DNA from: Akkermansiaceae bacterium UBA2381
GTDB lineage: Bacteria; Verrucomicrobiota; Verrucomicrobiia; Verrucomicrobiales; DEV007
Assembly: GCA_002344215.1 (NCBI GenBank)
Contig: DDSV01000051.1
Coordinates: forward strand, 64,023-128,022
DNA: 64,000 nt
Direction of reading: 5' to 3'
Part shown: one piece after another, positions 27,112-36,615 of the stretch
How positions within the stretch are numbered: the stretch's first letter is position 1
Layout of the letters: the number at the start of each line of letters is the position of its first letter
The notes under the pieces: generated by a model
Told to the model about the DNA's origin: nothing
The model's database searches: none
Seen by the model: only the letters and a program-made list of their open reading frames with translations
Made by a program: the position numbers and the translations under genes

Positions 27112-28692
27112 ATGCAACATCGCATCCTTTCTTTTCTGCTCCGGAGCGGACTGCTCTTCGTCGCTGCTGTCTTCCTTTCGGGCGGACCGGTCTGCGCGGC
27201 GGAGCGGCCCAACTTTCTCTTCATCATTTTTGATGACATGAGCTGGAACACCGCAGGAGCCTACGGTTGCGAGTGGGTGAAAACGCCCAATCTTGACCGT
27301 GTCGCCCGCGAAGGGGTGAAGTTCGAGCACGCCTTTACCTCCAATCCCAAATGTTCACCCTGCCGCGCCAGCATTCTGACGGGTCGGAACACCTGGCAGC
27401 TTGAGGAGCTCTCGGTGCACAACTCGATCTTCCCGAAAAAATGGGCCGTTTTCCCCGATCTGCTCGAGGCATCGGGATACGAAGTCGGACTGACCGGCAA
27501 GGGGTGGGGACCCGGAGATCATGAGGGCCAGGGCTGGACGAGAAATCCGGCGGGACCTTCGTTCGATCAGCAGAAGAGCGAGCCTCCCGCGAGCGGAATC
27601 GGGAAGAACGACTACGCGGGAAATTTCAATGACTTCCTGACACAACGAAAAAACAAGGAGGCTCCCTTCTCCTTCTGGATGGGCTTCTCGGAACCACACC
27701 GCTCCTACGAACTGCATTCCGGTCTCCGTCTCGGAAAAAATCTCGAGGAGATTGAAGTGCCGCCCTACTTCCCCGATGTACGGGCGGTCCGCAGCGATCT
27801 TGCCGACTACGCGGTTGAAGTGGAGTGGGCCGACAGTCACATCGGAAAGGCGCTCGACCTCCTCGAGAAGAGCGGCGAACTGGAGAACACCCTCGTCATT
27901 GTCACTTCCGACCACGGGATGCCTTTCCCTTTTGTGAAGGGGCAGATCCACGAGGACGGCTTCCGGCTTCCCTTTGTCGCGCGCTGGGGCGCGGGAATCA
28001 AACCGGGGCGTGTCGTTCAGGATTTTGTGAATGTCAGGGACATTGCCCCGACCTTTCTCGAACTCGCGGGAGTGGAGAAACATCCGCAGATCACGGGGAC
28101 AAGCCTGGTGCCGTTGCTCACCTCGGATCAGTCCGGATGGATCACCGGGGACCGCAGGGTCATGCTCACCGGAAAGGAAAGGCATGATCTCGGGCGACCG
28201 AACCACTGGGGGTATCCGGTAAGGGCAATCCGCACGCCGGAATTTCTCTACGTGCGCAACTACCATCCCGAGCGCTGGCCTGCCTGCGATCCGGAAACCA
28301 ACTTCGGCAATTGTGATGACAGCCCGACCAAGGAGGTCATCAAACTGCTCGGCGGATATTATTTCAATGCGAGCTTCGGATTTCGTCCGGCCGATGAACT
28401 CTATCAGCTCAGCACGGATCCGCAGGGAGTCAGAAATCTCGCCAACGATCCGGCTTTTGCGGAGACGATGGCGGACCTGAAAGAGCAGATGCTCGAGACC
28501 CTGAAGGCGGAAGGCGATCCCCGGGCGCTCGGTTACGGTGCCATCTTCGATACCTACGAGTATGTGAAAAAGTCGCCGAAGGATTACGGTGCCTGGCTGC
28601 GGAATCAGGATGAGCAACTGAGTAACGAAGCGGAGCGGCTCTCGCAGGAAAAGAAAACGAAACCGGGAGCCGCGAAACCGGTTAAACCCTGA
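27112..28692 (+). CDS. Secreted type I sulfatase 1
   Basis: A 526-residue sulfatase exported by a signal peptide (HRILSFLLRSGLLFVAAVFL). ATG 27112 is chosen because it opens the signal; 27094 is possible. Visible are the metal-binding IIFDDMSW, the active-site motif CSPCR with the formylglycine Cys at 81 in NPKCSPCRASILTG, and DHGMPF with the late metal Asp-His. Catalysis needs conversion of Cys81 to formylglycine by a maturase, not seen nearby. Probable substrates are sulfated polysaccharides. First gene of a four-gene operon. Confidence 0.93.
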   Translation: MQHRILSFLLRSGLLFVAAVFLSGGPVCAAERPNFLFIIFDDMSWNTAGAYGCEWVKTPNLDRVAREGVKFEHAFTSNPKCSPCRASILTGRNTWQLEELSVHNSIFPKKWAVFPDLLEASGYEVGLTGKGWGPGDHEGQGWTRNPAGPSFDQQKSEPPASGIGKNDYAGNFNDFLTQRKNKEAPFSFWMGFSEPHRSYELHSGLRLGKNLEEIEVPPYFPDVRAVRSDLADYAVEVEWADSHIGKALDLLEKSGELENTLVIVTSDHGMPFPFVKGQIHEDGFRLPFVARWGAGIKPGRVVQDFVNVRDIAPTFLELAGVEKHPQITGTSLVPLLTSDQSGWITGDRRVMLTGKERHDLGRPNHWGYPVRAIRTPEFLYVRNYHPERWPACDPETNFGNCDDSPTKEVIKLLGGYYFNASFGFRPADELYQLSTDPQGVRNLANDPAFAETMADLKEQMLETLKAEGDPRALGYGAIFDTYEYVKKSPKDYGAWLRNQDEQLSNEAERLSQEKKTKPGAAKPVKP

Positions 28693-28724
28693 ACCTGATC
28701 ATCTCTTTGTTTTTTACCGCCCCC

Positions 28725-30161
28725 ATGAAAAGATTCCTCTCCTTGTTATTCCTCGTTTTCAGTAGTGCGATCGCTCCAGCTGCCGACGCGGAAAAGCCCA
28801 ACGTGCTTTTTATCGCCATCGACGACCTGAATCACTGGGTCGGGCACCTCGGGCGGAACCCTCAGACAAAAACTCCGAATATCGACCGTCTCGCCGCCGA
28901 GGGTGTCACCTTCAGCAAAGCCTACTGCACCGCACCCGCCTGCAACCCATCGAGGGCCTCGCTCATGTCGGGACAGCGTCCCTCGACGACGGGCTGCTAT
29001 ACCAACGCGCAGAACTGGCGTCCCGGGATCAGCGAGGACAAGCTGATGAATTCCCATTTTGTGAAGAATGGTTACCGCGTCTTTGGAGCCGGCAAAATCT
29101 ACCATGGAGCCGGCGACCGCGGCGGAGATTGGACGGACTACTTTGACGGCAAGGGGGACGGGCTTACCCTGCATCCTTCGGCGAAAGACGACGGGGTGGG
29201 CGGCATCAAGTTCGGCCCGCTCGCCAATACCAACGAGGAGATGCCCGATCACGGTGTCGTCGACTGGTGTATCGAGCGAATGGCCGAAGAGAGTGAAAAG
29301 CCCTTCTTTATCGCCTGTGGTTTCGTCAAACCGCACATGCCCTTCAGCGTGCCGAAGGAATGGTTCGACAAATTTCCCCTCGACTCGATCGAGTTGCCTC
29401 CCCACCGCGAGGATGACCTCGACGATGTGCCTCCGGCCGGAGTGAAGATGGCCGGCCCTCAGGGTGACCATGCCGCCATTGTTGCCTCCGGACGATGGAA
29501 AGAGGCGGTGCAGGCCTACCTCGCCACGATCGCCTACTGCGACTACGAGGTGGGTCGCCTTCTTGACGCGCTCGATGCGTCGCCGAAAAAGGACAATACC
29601 ATTGTCTGTCTCTGGAGCGACCACGGCTGGAGCCTCGGTGAGAAATCCCACTGGCGGAAATTCGCCCTCTGGGAGGAACCAACCCGCACCGTCCACACAT
29701 GGAAAGTTCCGGGCGTGACTCCAGTAGGGAAAACCTGCGCGTGGCCCGTCGACTTTCTCAACGTCTATCCGACCCTCGTCTCGCTCACCGACCTCCCGCG
29801 TCCCGACCATCTCGAAGGATTCGACATGACTCCGATTCTCGAGAACCCCGCCGCCGACTGGGATCAGCCGGCGATGACGACGCACGGGCGCGGCAACCAC
29901 AGCGTTCGTTTTGGTGACTGGCGTTATATCCGCTATGCCGACGGGAGCGAGGAGCTCTACGATCAGGCGGTCGATCCGCTGGAGTACACGAACCTTGCCG
30001 GCGATCCGAAAAGTGCCGCAACGATGACGGATCTGGCGACCTATTTGCCGAAAACCGAGGCGAACGATCTACCCGGCGGTGGCGAAGGAAAAAAGGACAA
30101 GAAGAAGGGCAAGGGAAACGGGAAGGGAAAAGGAAAAGCGGACGCGAAGAATGACGAGTAG
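28725..30161 (+). CDS. Secreted sulfatase 2 (iduronate-2-sulfatase-like) with basic tail
   Basis: A 478-residue exported sulfatase. ATG 28725 opens the signal (KRFLSLLFLVFSSAIAPA). The FIAIDDLNHWVGHLG start, active site ACNPSRAS with formylglycine Cys at 73, FVKPHMPF and WSDHGWSLGEKSHWRKF resemble iduronate-2-sulfatases. It ends in an unusual tail of about 25 residues made almost only of Lys and Gly (KKDKKKGKGNGKGKGK), which might bind anionic polysaccharide or cell surface (inference). It lies 32 bases after sulfatase 1. Confidence 0.93.
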   Translation: MKRFLSLLFLVFSSAIAPAADAEKPNVLFIAIDDLNHWVGHLGRNPQTKTPNIDRLAAEGVTFSKAYCTAPACNPSRASLMSGQRPSTTGCYTNAQNWRPGISEDKLMNSHFVKNGYRVFGAGKIYHGAGDRGGDWTDYFDGKGDGLTLHPSAKDDGVGGIKFGPLANTNEEMPDHGVVDWCIERMAEESEKPFFIACGFVKPHMPFSVPKEWFDKFPLDSIELPPHREDDLDDVPPAGVKMAGPQGDHAAIVASGRWKEAVQAYLATIAYCDYEVGRLLDALDASPKKDNTIVCLWSDHGWSLGEKSHWRKFALWEEPTRTVHTWKVPGVTPVGKTCAWPVDFLNVYPTLVSLTDLPRPDHLEGFDMTPILENPAADWDQPAMTTHGRGNHSVRFGDWRYIRYADGSEELYDQAVDPLEYTNLAGDPKSAATMTDLATYLPKTEANDLPGGGEGKKDKKKGKGNGKGKGKADAKNDE

Positions 30162-30174
30162 TTTCTTTTCTCTG

Positions 30175-31581
30175 ATGAAGTCCCGTGTTTGTCTGCTGCT
30201 CTCCGGTCTGCTCTGGATCGGTGCTTCAGGTGTTCTTCAATGCGAAGACTCCGGAAAGCCTAACATTGTCCTTATCGTCAGCGACGATCAGGGATATCCC
30301 GATCTCGGCTGCATCGGCAGCAAACCCGTCCGCACCCCGAATCTCGACCGCCTCGCGGCGGAGGGCGTCCGGGCGACGAGCTTTTACGTGACCTGGCCCG
30401 CCTGCACGCCCTCGCGCGGAAGTCTCCTCACCGGTCGCTATCCCCAGCGCAACGGGCTCTACGACATGGTTCGCAATGACCTGGTGAACTACGGCCATCG
30501 TTTCACGGAGGAGGAATACGCCGTCTCTCCCGAGATGACCCTCGGTCTTGATCCCAAAGAGAAGACCATCGGAGACATGTTGCATGGGGCCAGCTACCTC
30601 AACGCGGTCGTCGGCAAGTGGGACATGGGCCAGGCAAAGCGATATCTGCCGCTCCAGCGCGGATTTGATTTCTTCTATGGTCACGGCAACAACGGGATCG
30701 ACTACTACACTCACGAGCGCTACGGGATCCCCTCGCTCTTTCGCGGCAATGAACGAACCGGGGAGGACAGGGGCACCTACATCACCGACGTCTTCGGGCG
30801 CGAGGCACTCAGCTTTGTGAATGAACATGCCGGCAAACGGCCCTTCTTTCTTTATCTGCCTTTCAACGCACCGCACAGCGCCTCGACCCTGGCCGAAGAC
30901 AACGGGGGTGAGAAGCCCGGGGTGCAGGCGCCTGAAGAGGAGGTGGCGAAGTATCAGGATCTCGTCAAAGAAGAAAAGCTGGCCCGTTATTTTGCGGCGG
31001 TGACCCGGATGGACTCGGCCATCGGCAAGGTACTCGAAGCGCTCGACAAGTCGGGTGTCGCTGACAATACCCTGGTGCTCTTTCTTTCCGATAACGGAGG
31101 CAGTGGCAACGGAGGCAATGCTCCGCTCAAGGGATCCAAGTCGACGATGTGGGAGGGCGGCCTCCGTGTTCCCTTCCTGATACGCTGGCCCGGCCGGGTG
31201 CCGGCGGGAGTCGTGACCGGGGAATTTCTTACCACTCTCGAGATCGTCCCGACCCTTCTCGCGGCGACAGGGGCTCCGGCTCCGGACGGAGTGGTCCTCG
31301 ACGGATTCGATATGCTACCCGTCCTGCGCGGAGAAAAGCCCTCACCACGAACGGAAATGTTCTGGCAGCGCCGTGGTGACAAGGCCGCTCGCGTGGAGAA
31401 CTGGAAATGGGTTGAATCCTCCAAGGGCAATGGCCTCTTCGACCTCAGTCATGATGCCGGCGAAGAGCACGATCTTTCCTCCGAAAAACCGGAGATCCTC
31501 AAGATGATGGAGGAACGCTTCGCCCGCTGGCGACAGGAAATGGACGAGACCGAACCGCGTGGACCGTTCCGGGATTATTGA
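30175..31581 (+). CDS. Secreted type I sulfatase 3
   Basis: A 468-residue exported sulfatase with IVSDDQGYPDLGC, the active-site ACTPSRGS (formylglycine Cys at 77), GKWDMG and LSDNGG metal site. The start chosen is ATG 30175, which opens a signal peptide; an upstream ATG at 30151 overlaps sulfatase 2. Its TGA overlaps the ATG of the M14 peptidase gene in TGATG, suggesting translational coupling. Confidence 0.93.
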   Translation: MKSRVCLLLSGLLWIGASGVLQCEDSGKPNIVLIVSDDQGYPDLGCIGSKPVRTPNLDRLAAEGVRATSFYVTWPACTPSRGSLLTGRYPQRNGLYDMVRNDLVNYGHRFTEEEYAVSPEMTLGLDPKEKTIGDMLHGASYLNAVVGKWDMGQAKRYLPLQRGFDFFYGHGNNGIDYYTHERYGIPSLFRGNERTGEDRGTYITDVFGREALSFVNEHAGKRPFFLYLPFNAPHSASTLAEDNGGEKPGVQAPEEEVAKYQDLVKEEKLARYFAAVTRMDSAIGKVLEALDKSGVADNTLVLFLSDNGGSGNGGNAPLKGSKSTMWEGGLRVPFLIRWPGRVPAGVVTGEFLTTLEIVPTLLAATGAPAPDGVVLDGFDMLPVLRGEKPSPRTEMFWQRRGDKAARVENWKWVESSKGNGLFDLSHDAGEEHDLSSEKPEILKMMEERFARWRQEMDETEPRGPFRDY

Positions 31582-32900
31582 TGAGTGAACGCCGGATGAA
31601 GTTCTTTCTTATTAAATCGATGAGAACCAATTTTGTTTTTGCCCTGCTCTTCAGCTTCTTTCTGACCATCGTCTCGTGGTCGGCCGAACTGACCGTGAAG
31701 ACCGACTTCGAAGGCGGTTCGGCGCAGGTTGACTCCATCGATTCCGCCACGCGTGAAATCAACCTGCGGCCGGGCGGCGATCCGGCCCGGGGATGGCCCT
31801 GTTGGTGGTTTGTCAGGATCGACGGGCTCGGTGCCGGGGAGCGCGCGACCCTCATCCTGCGGGGCAGCGAACGTCCCGCCCGCAACAACGGGAGTGACAC
31901 GGGCAAGCCGCTTTCGCCGAACTGGGCGATGCCGGCGGCCGCGGCGGTTTCGGATGACGGGGAGGCCTGGCGACAGACGGAGTTGGGTACGCGGGAGACC
32001 GACCGCATCACCTATCCGCTCATCGGAAACGGCGGTCCTCTCTGGGTCGCGTGGGGGCCACCCTTCACTTCACGCGAGAGCGAGGTCCTCTTTGCCGACG
32101 CGGTGAAAGCGCGACCGGAACTGGCGAGTGTCTTCGAGCTTGCCCGCACCCGCGAGGACCGGTCCGTGCGCGGGCTGCGATTCGGCACGCCGGGCTCGGA
32201 GAAAAAGCCCGCCGTCTGGATCCAGGCCCGGCAACACGCCTGGGAGAGCGGTTCCTCGTGGGTGGCGCGCGGATTTGTCGAGTGGCTTCTTGGCGACGAT
32301 GCGGATGCGGTGCGCTTGCGCGAATCGGCGGAGATCTTTGTTGTTCCCATTCAGGACGTCGATCGCGTCGCCACGGGCGACGGGGGCAAGGAGGCTGATC
32401 CGCGCGATCACAACCGCGACTGGACCGATGCCCCTCACTATCCCGAGATCGCCGCGACGCAGCAACAGCTCCTCGGATTTGCCGCAGAGAAACGCCTCGC
32501 CGTTTTCCTCGATCTGCATAATCCTGCTGCGACAGACCGGCGTCCCTTCTTTTTTGTGGGCCCTCCCGAGCTGCTTTCCGACGAGGCTCGCGCGAACCGC
32601 GAGCGCTTTCTCAGCCTTGCGGCCGAACACATCAACGGCCCCCTCTTTCTCGATCCGAAACCCCGCGTCACCGGGCAGAACTACCATCCTCTCTGGCGTC
32701 AGATCAGCGGGCAGTGGGTCAATGATCACGGCAATCCGCACACGATGGCCGCCTGTCTCGAGACTTCGTGGAACACTCCGCACAGCACGACGGAGGGATA
32801 CCGCAAAGTGGGGGAACAGCTGGGACGGGCGGTGGCAGTGTATTTGTCAGGGCAGTGGCTCACTGTCTCGCCAGATTCGCCCGTCCCCCCCGCAGAATGA
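31581..32900 (+). CDS. Secreted M14-type zinc carboxypeptidase-like protein
   Basis: A 439-residue exported protein. The zinc ligands H219 and E222 (QHAWESG), H313 (DLHNP) and the catalytic Glu E394 (CLETSW) give the complete M14 signature, with the RDHNRDW loop expected in the family. The N-terminal beta region before residue 190 resembles the one preceding the catalytic domain in cytosolic carboxypeptidases. The start ATG 31581 overlaps the sulfatase 3 stop; ATG 31620 would also leave a signal peptide. Its place in a sulfatase operon suggests removal of peptide parts from glycoprotein or peptidoglycan-like substrates (inference). Its 3' end overlaps the convergent ligase gene by 41 bases. 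Confidence 0.85.
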   Translation: MSERRMKFFLIKSMRTNFVFALLFSFFLTIVSWSAELTVKTDFEGGSAQVDSIDSATREINLRPGGDPARGWPCWWFVRIDGLGAGERATLILRGSERPARNNGSDTGKPLSPNWAMPAAAAVSDDGEAWRQTELGTRETDRITYPLIGNGGPLWVAWGPPFTSRESEVLFADAVKARPELASVFELARTREDRSVRGLRFGTPGSEKKPAVWIQARQHAWESGSSWVARGFVEWLLGDDADAVRLRESAEIFVVPIQDVDRVATGDGGKEADPRDHNRDWTDAPHYPEIAATQQQLLGFAAEKRLAVFLDLHNPAATDRRPFFFVGPPELLSDEARANRERFLSLAAEHINGPLFLDPKPRVTGQNYHPLWRQISGQWVNDHGNPHTMAACLETSWNTPHSTTEGYRKVGEQLGRAVAVYLSGQWLTVSPDSPVPPAE

Positions 32901-34431
32901 ATTTCTGGATCTTCCCCGTCGCGGTCTTCGGCAGTTCGCTGATGAACTCGAAGGCGTGCGGCACCTTGAAATGGGCGAGGTGTTCGCGACAGAAGAGGCG
33001 CAAGTCCTCCGCAGTGACCGACGCGCCTTCCCGGCAGACGACAAAGGCGACGGGAGTCTCGCCCCATTTCTCGTGCGACATGCCAACGACGGCTGCCTCC
33101 CGCACGGCGGGGTGGCGGAGGAGCACGCCCTCGACCTCGACCGAGGAGATGTTTTCGCCTCCGCTGATGATCACGTCCTTCCATCGGTCGCGGATCTCGA
33201 TGTAACCGTTGGGATGAACAACCGCGGCGTCTCCGCTGTGAAACCAACCATTGCGGATGGCGCGTTCGGTTGCGACAGGGTCGTTGTAGTAGCCGCGCAT
33301 CACCGCGTTGCCCCGGATCACGATCTCGCCCATCGTCGATCCGTCGTGCGCCACCTCCCGACCCTCGTCGTCGATGACGCGAACCTCCGCATTGCCGAGG
33401 TATTCTACGCCCTGCCTCGATTTGATGACGGCGCGCCCGGAGGGAGTCAGGGAATCGTGCTCCGGTCTCACTTCGCTGATCGTGACGATGGGGGAAACTT
33501 CGGTGAGCCCGTAGACGTGGGTGATCTCCCACCCCAGTTCGCCCTCGATCCGCTCGATCGTCGCGGCGGCGGGCGGGGCTCCGGCGGTGAAGACGCGCAC
33601 ACTTCGCGGAGCATTCCGGCGCAGGGTTTCCGGCGCGTTGGCGATACTGATGAGCACGGTCGGAGCGGCACAGAGAAGGGTGACCTTTTCCCGGGCAACG
33701 GTTTCAAAGATCATCGCCGGGTCGGCTTTGGGAAGGCAAACGTGGCGGCCTCCCACCGCCGTGATGGTCCAGACAAAACACCAGCCGTTGGCGTGGAACA
33801 TCGGCAGCACCCAGAGGTAATGATCCGCGCTGGTGATGCGTGTGTGCATCAGGTGCCCCATGATGTTAAGCGCGGTGTTGCGGTGCGTGACCATGACTCC
33901 CTTCGGGTTGGCCGTGGTTCCGCTGGTGTAATTGAGGGCGATCATCTCCGTCTCGACGGGCTCGACGGCGGTAAACTGAGTCGAGGCTGCCATGAGGCAG
34001 GTTTCGTGGCTTTTCCACCCGGTCCGTGATCCGCTGAAGGCGATGAAGTGCTCCACCCCGGGAATCTGATCACGGATTTGATCGATCAGTTCGAGGTAAT
34101 CCGAATGAACGCAGACGACGCGAGCGCCGCTGTGATTCAGAATATAGGCGAAGTCGGCGGCGTTGAGACGGTAATTGATCGGAACAATGACCGCCCCGAT
34201 CTGGGGGATGGCGTAAAACGACTCAAGGTGGGCGTGTGTGTTGGGAGCAATCGTCGCGACGCGATCACCGGGCTTCACCCCGAGGTTTTGCAGGACGGCG
34301 GACCAGCGGTCGCAGCGTTCGAAGAAATCCCGGTAGGTGAATTGAGAATCGCCATCGACCACCGCAATCCGGTCCGGGTAAAGACGTCGGGCGCGGCGGG
34401 CAAAGTCGAGTGGTGAAAGCGGAGTTTCCAT
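32860..34431 (-). CDS. AMP-dependent acyl-CoA synthetase/ligase
   Basis: A 523-residue ANL-family enzyme. ATP/AMP site YTSGTTANPKG at about 170, HVYGLTEVSP, and GWFHSGDAAVVHPNGYIEIR with the DRWKDVIISGGENIS hinge, plus C-terminal PKTATGKIQK with the catalytic Lys, are all present. It activates a carboxylic acid, most likely a medium- or long-chain fatty acid, to an acyl-CoA. ATG 34431 was chosen because it opens a normal N-terminus; the frame extends to 34584 over a region shared with the divergent helicase promoter. Cytosolic. Confidence 0.93.
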   Translation of the reverse strand: METPLSPLDFARRARRLYPDRIAVVDGDSQFTYRDFFERCDRWSAVLQNLGVKPGDRVATIAPNTHAHLESFYAIPQIGAVIVPINYRLNAADFAYILNHSGARVVCVHSDYLELIDQIRDQIPGVEHFIAFSGSRTGWKSHETCLMAASTQFTAVEPVETEMIALNYTSGTTANPKGVMVTHRNTALNIMGHLMHTRITSADHYLWVLPMFHANGWCFVWTITAVGGRHVCLPKADPAMIFETVAREKVTLLCAAPTVLISIANAPETLRRNAPRSVRVFTAGAPPAAATIERIEGELGWEITHVYGLTEVSPIVTISEVRPEHDSLTPSGRAVIKSRQGVEYLGNAEVRVIDDEGREVAHDGSTMGEIVIRGNAVMRGYYNDPVATERAIRNGWFHSGDAAVVHPNGYIEIRDRWKDVIISGGENISSVEVEGVLLRHPAVREAAVVGMSHEKWGETPVAFVVCREGASVTAEDLRLFCREHLAHFKVPHAFEFISELPKTATGKIQKFILRGGRANLARQ

Positions 34432-34590
34432 GCAGTTCCCGGGAGCATAGGAAAGGCCGGGTGAGGAAGGCCAGCGAAAATTGTCTCCGGACCTGGCCCC
34501 CGGATCTCGCGGAGGGAGGCGCATTCCACTGGCAAAATGGGGAAACCTGACGGAAAGGAAGGGATCAACGCACCCGGCACCCAAACCACC

Positions 34591-35709
34591 ATGTCACATC
34601 CCTTTACCACCCTCGGAGTCCCGGAGGACTTGATTCGCGGCATCACCGAGCTGGGCATCATGACGCCGACGGAGATTCAGAGGCAGGCGATTCCCTTTCT
34701 GCTCAAGGACGGTGGCGATCTCATCGCCCAGGCTCAGACCGGAACCGGCAAGACGGCCGCCTTCGGATTACCTCTCCTGACCAAGATCGATCCCCAACTG
34801 AACGCGATTCAGGGCCTCGTCGTTGCGCCGACCCGGGAGCTCGCGAAACAGATCGGAAAACAGATTTTCCGCTTCACCAAATACACGGAAAAAATGTTCG
34901 TCGAAGTGGTCAGCGGCGGCGATCCGATGGACAAACAGCTCGCGGCCCTGCGCCGCCCGACCCATGTCGTGGTCGCGACCCCGGGCCGGCTTCTGGAACT
35001 GATCAAACGCAAAGCCCTCTCGCTCGATGCGGTCCGCCATCTCGTCCTAGACGAAGCTGATGAGATGCTGAGCATGGGATTCAAAAAGGAGCTGACCGAG
35101 ATCCTCGCACTGACCTCGGCCCGGAAAAGCACCTGGCTCTTTTCGGCGACCTTTCCCGAGGAGATCGACCTCCTCATCAAGGACTGTATGTCGCCGAAGG
35201 CGCACTCCATCCAGATCGACCAGGCCCATGTCGTGAACCGCGATATCAAGCACCTCTTCGCGATCTGTCCGCGCTCGGAGAAGACGGACTTCATCGCCGA
35301 GTTCCTGAAACGCCGGAAGGACGAAAGGGGACTCATCTTCTGCCGCACTAAAGCGGGGGCGATCAATCTCTGCACGCAGCTGGCCTCGCTCGGGTTTCTC
35401 ATCGATGTGCTTCAGGGGGACCTCACGCAGAAGGAACGGGACAAGGTCATGCGCGGATTCAAGAAGGGACGGTTCCAGTATCTCGTCGCCACCGATGTCG
35501 CGGCCCGCGGAATCGATGTCGATTCACTCTCCTTTGTGATCCAGCACCAGCTGCCCGAGCAACTGGCCTCCTACTACACCCATCGCAGCGGCAGAACCGG
35601 CCGGGCCGGGAAAAAGGGAGTCTCTCTTTCCCTGATCGAGCCGAAGGAAAAGTGGAAAATCACCCAGTTGGAGAACGAGCTGCGACTGAGCTTCAGTGAG
35701 TATCGGTAG
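34591..35709 (+). CDS. DEAD-box RNA helicase
   Basis: A 372-residue DEAD-box protein with the whole motif set: Q motif (TPTEIQRQAI), motif I AQTGTGKT, PTRELA, TPGR, DEAD in VLDEADEML, SAT, and HRSGRTGRAG. It lacks the C-terminal extension of many bacterial DEAD proteins, ending 20 residues after the core, like minimal RhlE-like enzymes. It is cytosolic and probably remodels ribosomal or messenger RNA. ATG 34591 follows the divergent ligase gene; a longer frame from 34537 is less likely. Confidence 0.93.
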   Translation: MSHPFTTLGVPEDLIRGITELGIMTPTEIQRQAIPFLLKDGGDLIAQAQTGTGKTAAFGLPLLTKIDPQLNAIQGLVVAPTRELAKQIGKQIFRFTKYTEKMFVEVVSGGDPMDKQLAALRRPTHVVVATPGRLLELIKRKALSLDAVRHLVLDEADEMLSMGFKKELTEILALTSARKSTWLFSATFPEEIDLLIKDCMSPKAHSIQIDQAHVVNRDIKHLFAICPRSEKTDFIAEFLKRRKDERGLIFCRTKAGAINLCTQLASLGFLIDVLQGDLTQKERDKVMRGFKKGRFQYLVATDVAARGIDVDSLSFVIQHQLPEQLASYYTHRSGRTGRAGKKGVSLSLIEPKEKWKITQLENELRLSFSEYR

Positions 35710-35904
35710 GAGGAGAGTGGAATCCGTGTTCTGTGATTTATTTGAAGTGGGGTTATTTGCGCGTCTCCATGGCTCCCGGCTTCTGAGGTCGTGATATCAG
35801 GGAGGGAACCCGGCCCGAATTTCCGCCCTCTTTGGCATTCTGTTTGGCGCACCTTTATCCGAATATTCCTTGTCAGGACGGGGGGTTTTCCCCATTCTCG
35901 GGCT

Positions 35905-35935
35905 CGACCGTCGAGGTGATATCACTTCGGACGGT
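35905..35935. repeat. Palindrome upstream of the first cassette
   Basis: Arms GACCGTC (35905-35911) and GACGGTC (35929-35935) enclose a perfect 10-base palindrome GTGATATCAC. It lies 17 bases before the first cassette's GTTCGCG core. It could be an attI-like site, an operator or a terminator of the helicase gene. No run of T follows. Confidence 0.5.
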
Positions 35936-35964
35936 CATACGAATAAATACTGTTCGCGAGAAAA

Positions 35965-36531
35965 ATGAAGTGGCTCATTCATACAGTCTTGGCCTTGATT
36001 ATGATCGCCGTGATTGGAGTCATCGTTTTCCGGCAGAAGAGCGTTCTCCCTCCATCCGTTATGGGGGAGTACACCGCTCCAAGTCTGATTTCAGACGAAG
36101 CTTGGCGGCAATCAATTGCAGAGGATCCCACCGCGCACGGGTATGGTGCCTACGAAATTCTCCAGAAACGGAACAGTGATGTCGCCATTGAAGAAGGTCT
36201 TCGTGATCTCACTTCCGAAGACGCTTACGTTTGGGTGAACGCCGCAGCCTACGTTGGTAGCCGTGGACACTCGGAGGCCATTCCCTTTCTGATCAAGGCG
36301 CTTCGGCACACGGCTTGGCGATCCGATGATGAGCGGGTCGATTTGCTGCAACAACTCACCAAACAATCGTTCGGAAGCGACTTCGAACAGTGGCGGAAAT
36401 GGTACGAGTCTCAATCCGACGCTATTGAATTGGATTGGGAGTCATCTCTGGGGCATTCTCCGCGTGTCTCCAAATCTCATCGCGAACCAGACGCGGCTGG
36501 ACAACCCGCTACTCGCTCTGAGTCGAAATGA
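35965..36531 (+). CDS. Cassette 1: membrane-anchored HEAT-repeat-like protein
   Basis: A 188-residue protein with one N-terminal membrane helix (HTVLALIMIAVIGVIVF) and a helical body with HEAT-like repeats; the SFGSDFEQWRKWYES end is common in PVC HEAT-repeat proteins. The ATG lies 6 bases after the cassette core GTTCGCG. The last 15-17 residues are encoded inside attC1, so the reading frame runs into the recombination site. No enzymatic motif is visible; a protein-binding role is likely. Confidence 0.65.
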   Translation: MKWLIHTVLALIMIAVIGVIVFRQKSVLPPSVMGEYTAPSLISDEAWRQSIAEDPTAHGYGAYEILQKRNSDVAIEEGLRDLTSEDAYVWVNAAAYVGSRGHSEAIPFLIKALRHTAWRSDDERVDLLQQLTKQSFGSDFEQWRKWYESQSDAIELDWESSLGHSPRVSKSHREPDAAGQPATRSESK

Positions 36532-36611
36532 TCCCCGTAACTCCAAACCTTAACCCCGTCGCGGCGTGGCGTGGCGCCCCCGGTAGCGGGTGCCAGCGCT
36601 CGACGTGCCAA
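36481..36611 (+). other. attC1 (cassette recombination site)
   Basis: R'' CGCGAAC at 36481-36487 is the exact complement of the left core of cassette 1. The R' position at 36605 reads GTGCCAA, apparently GTTGTGCC with three bases lost. Between them, long imperfect arms (CCCGCTAC at about 36506 against GTAGCGGG at about 36583) can fold into a hairpin. About 131 bases long; near-identical in large part to attC6. Confidence 0.7.
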
Positions 36612-36615
36612 GAAA

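Noticed and set aside
27355..28617. Antisense frame of 420 codons under the first sulfatase
   Set aside because: Shadow of the sulfatase coding frame; no motif, no signal peptide and no ribosome site.
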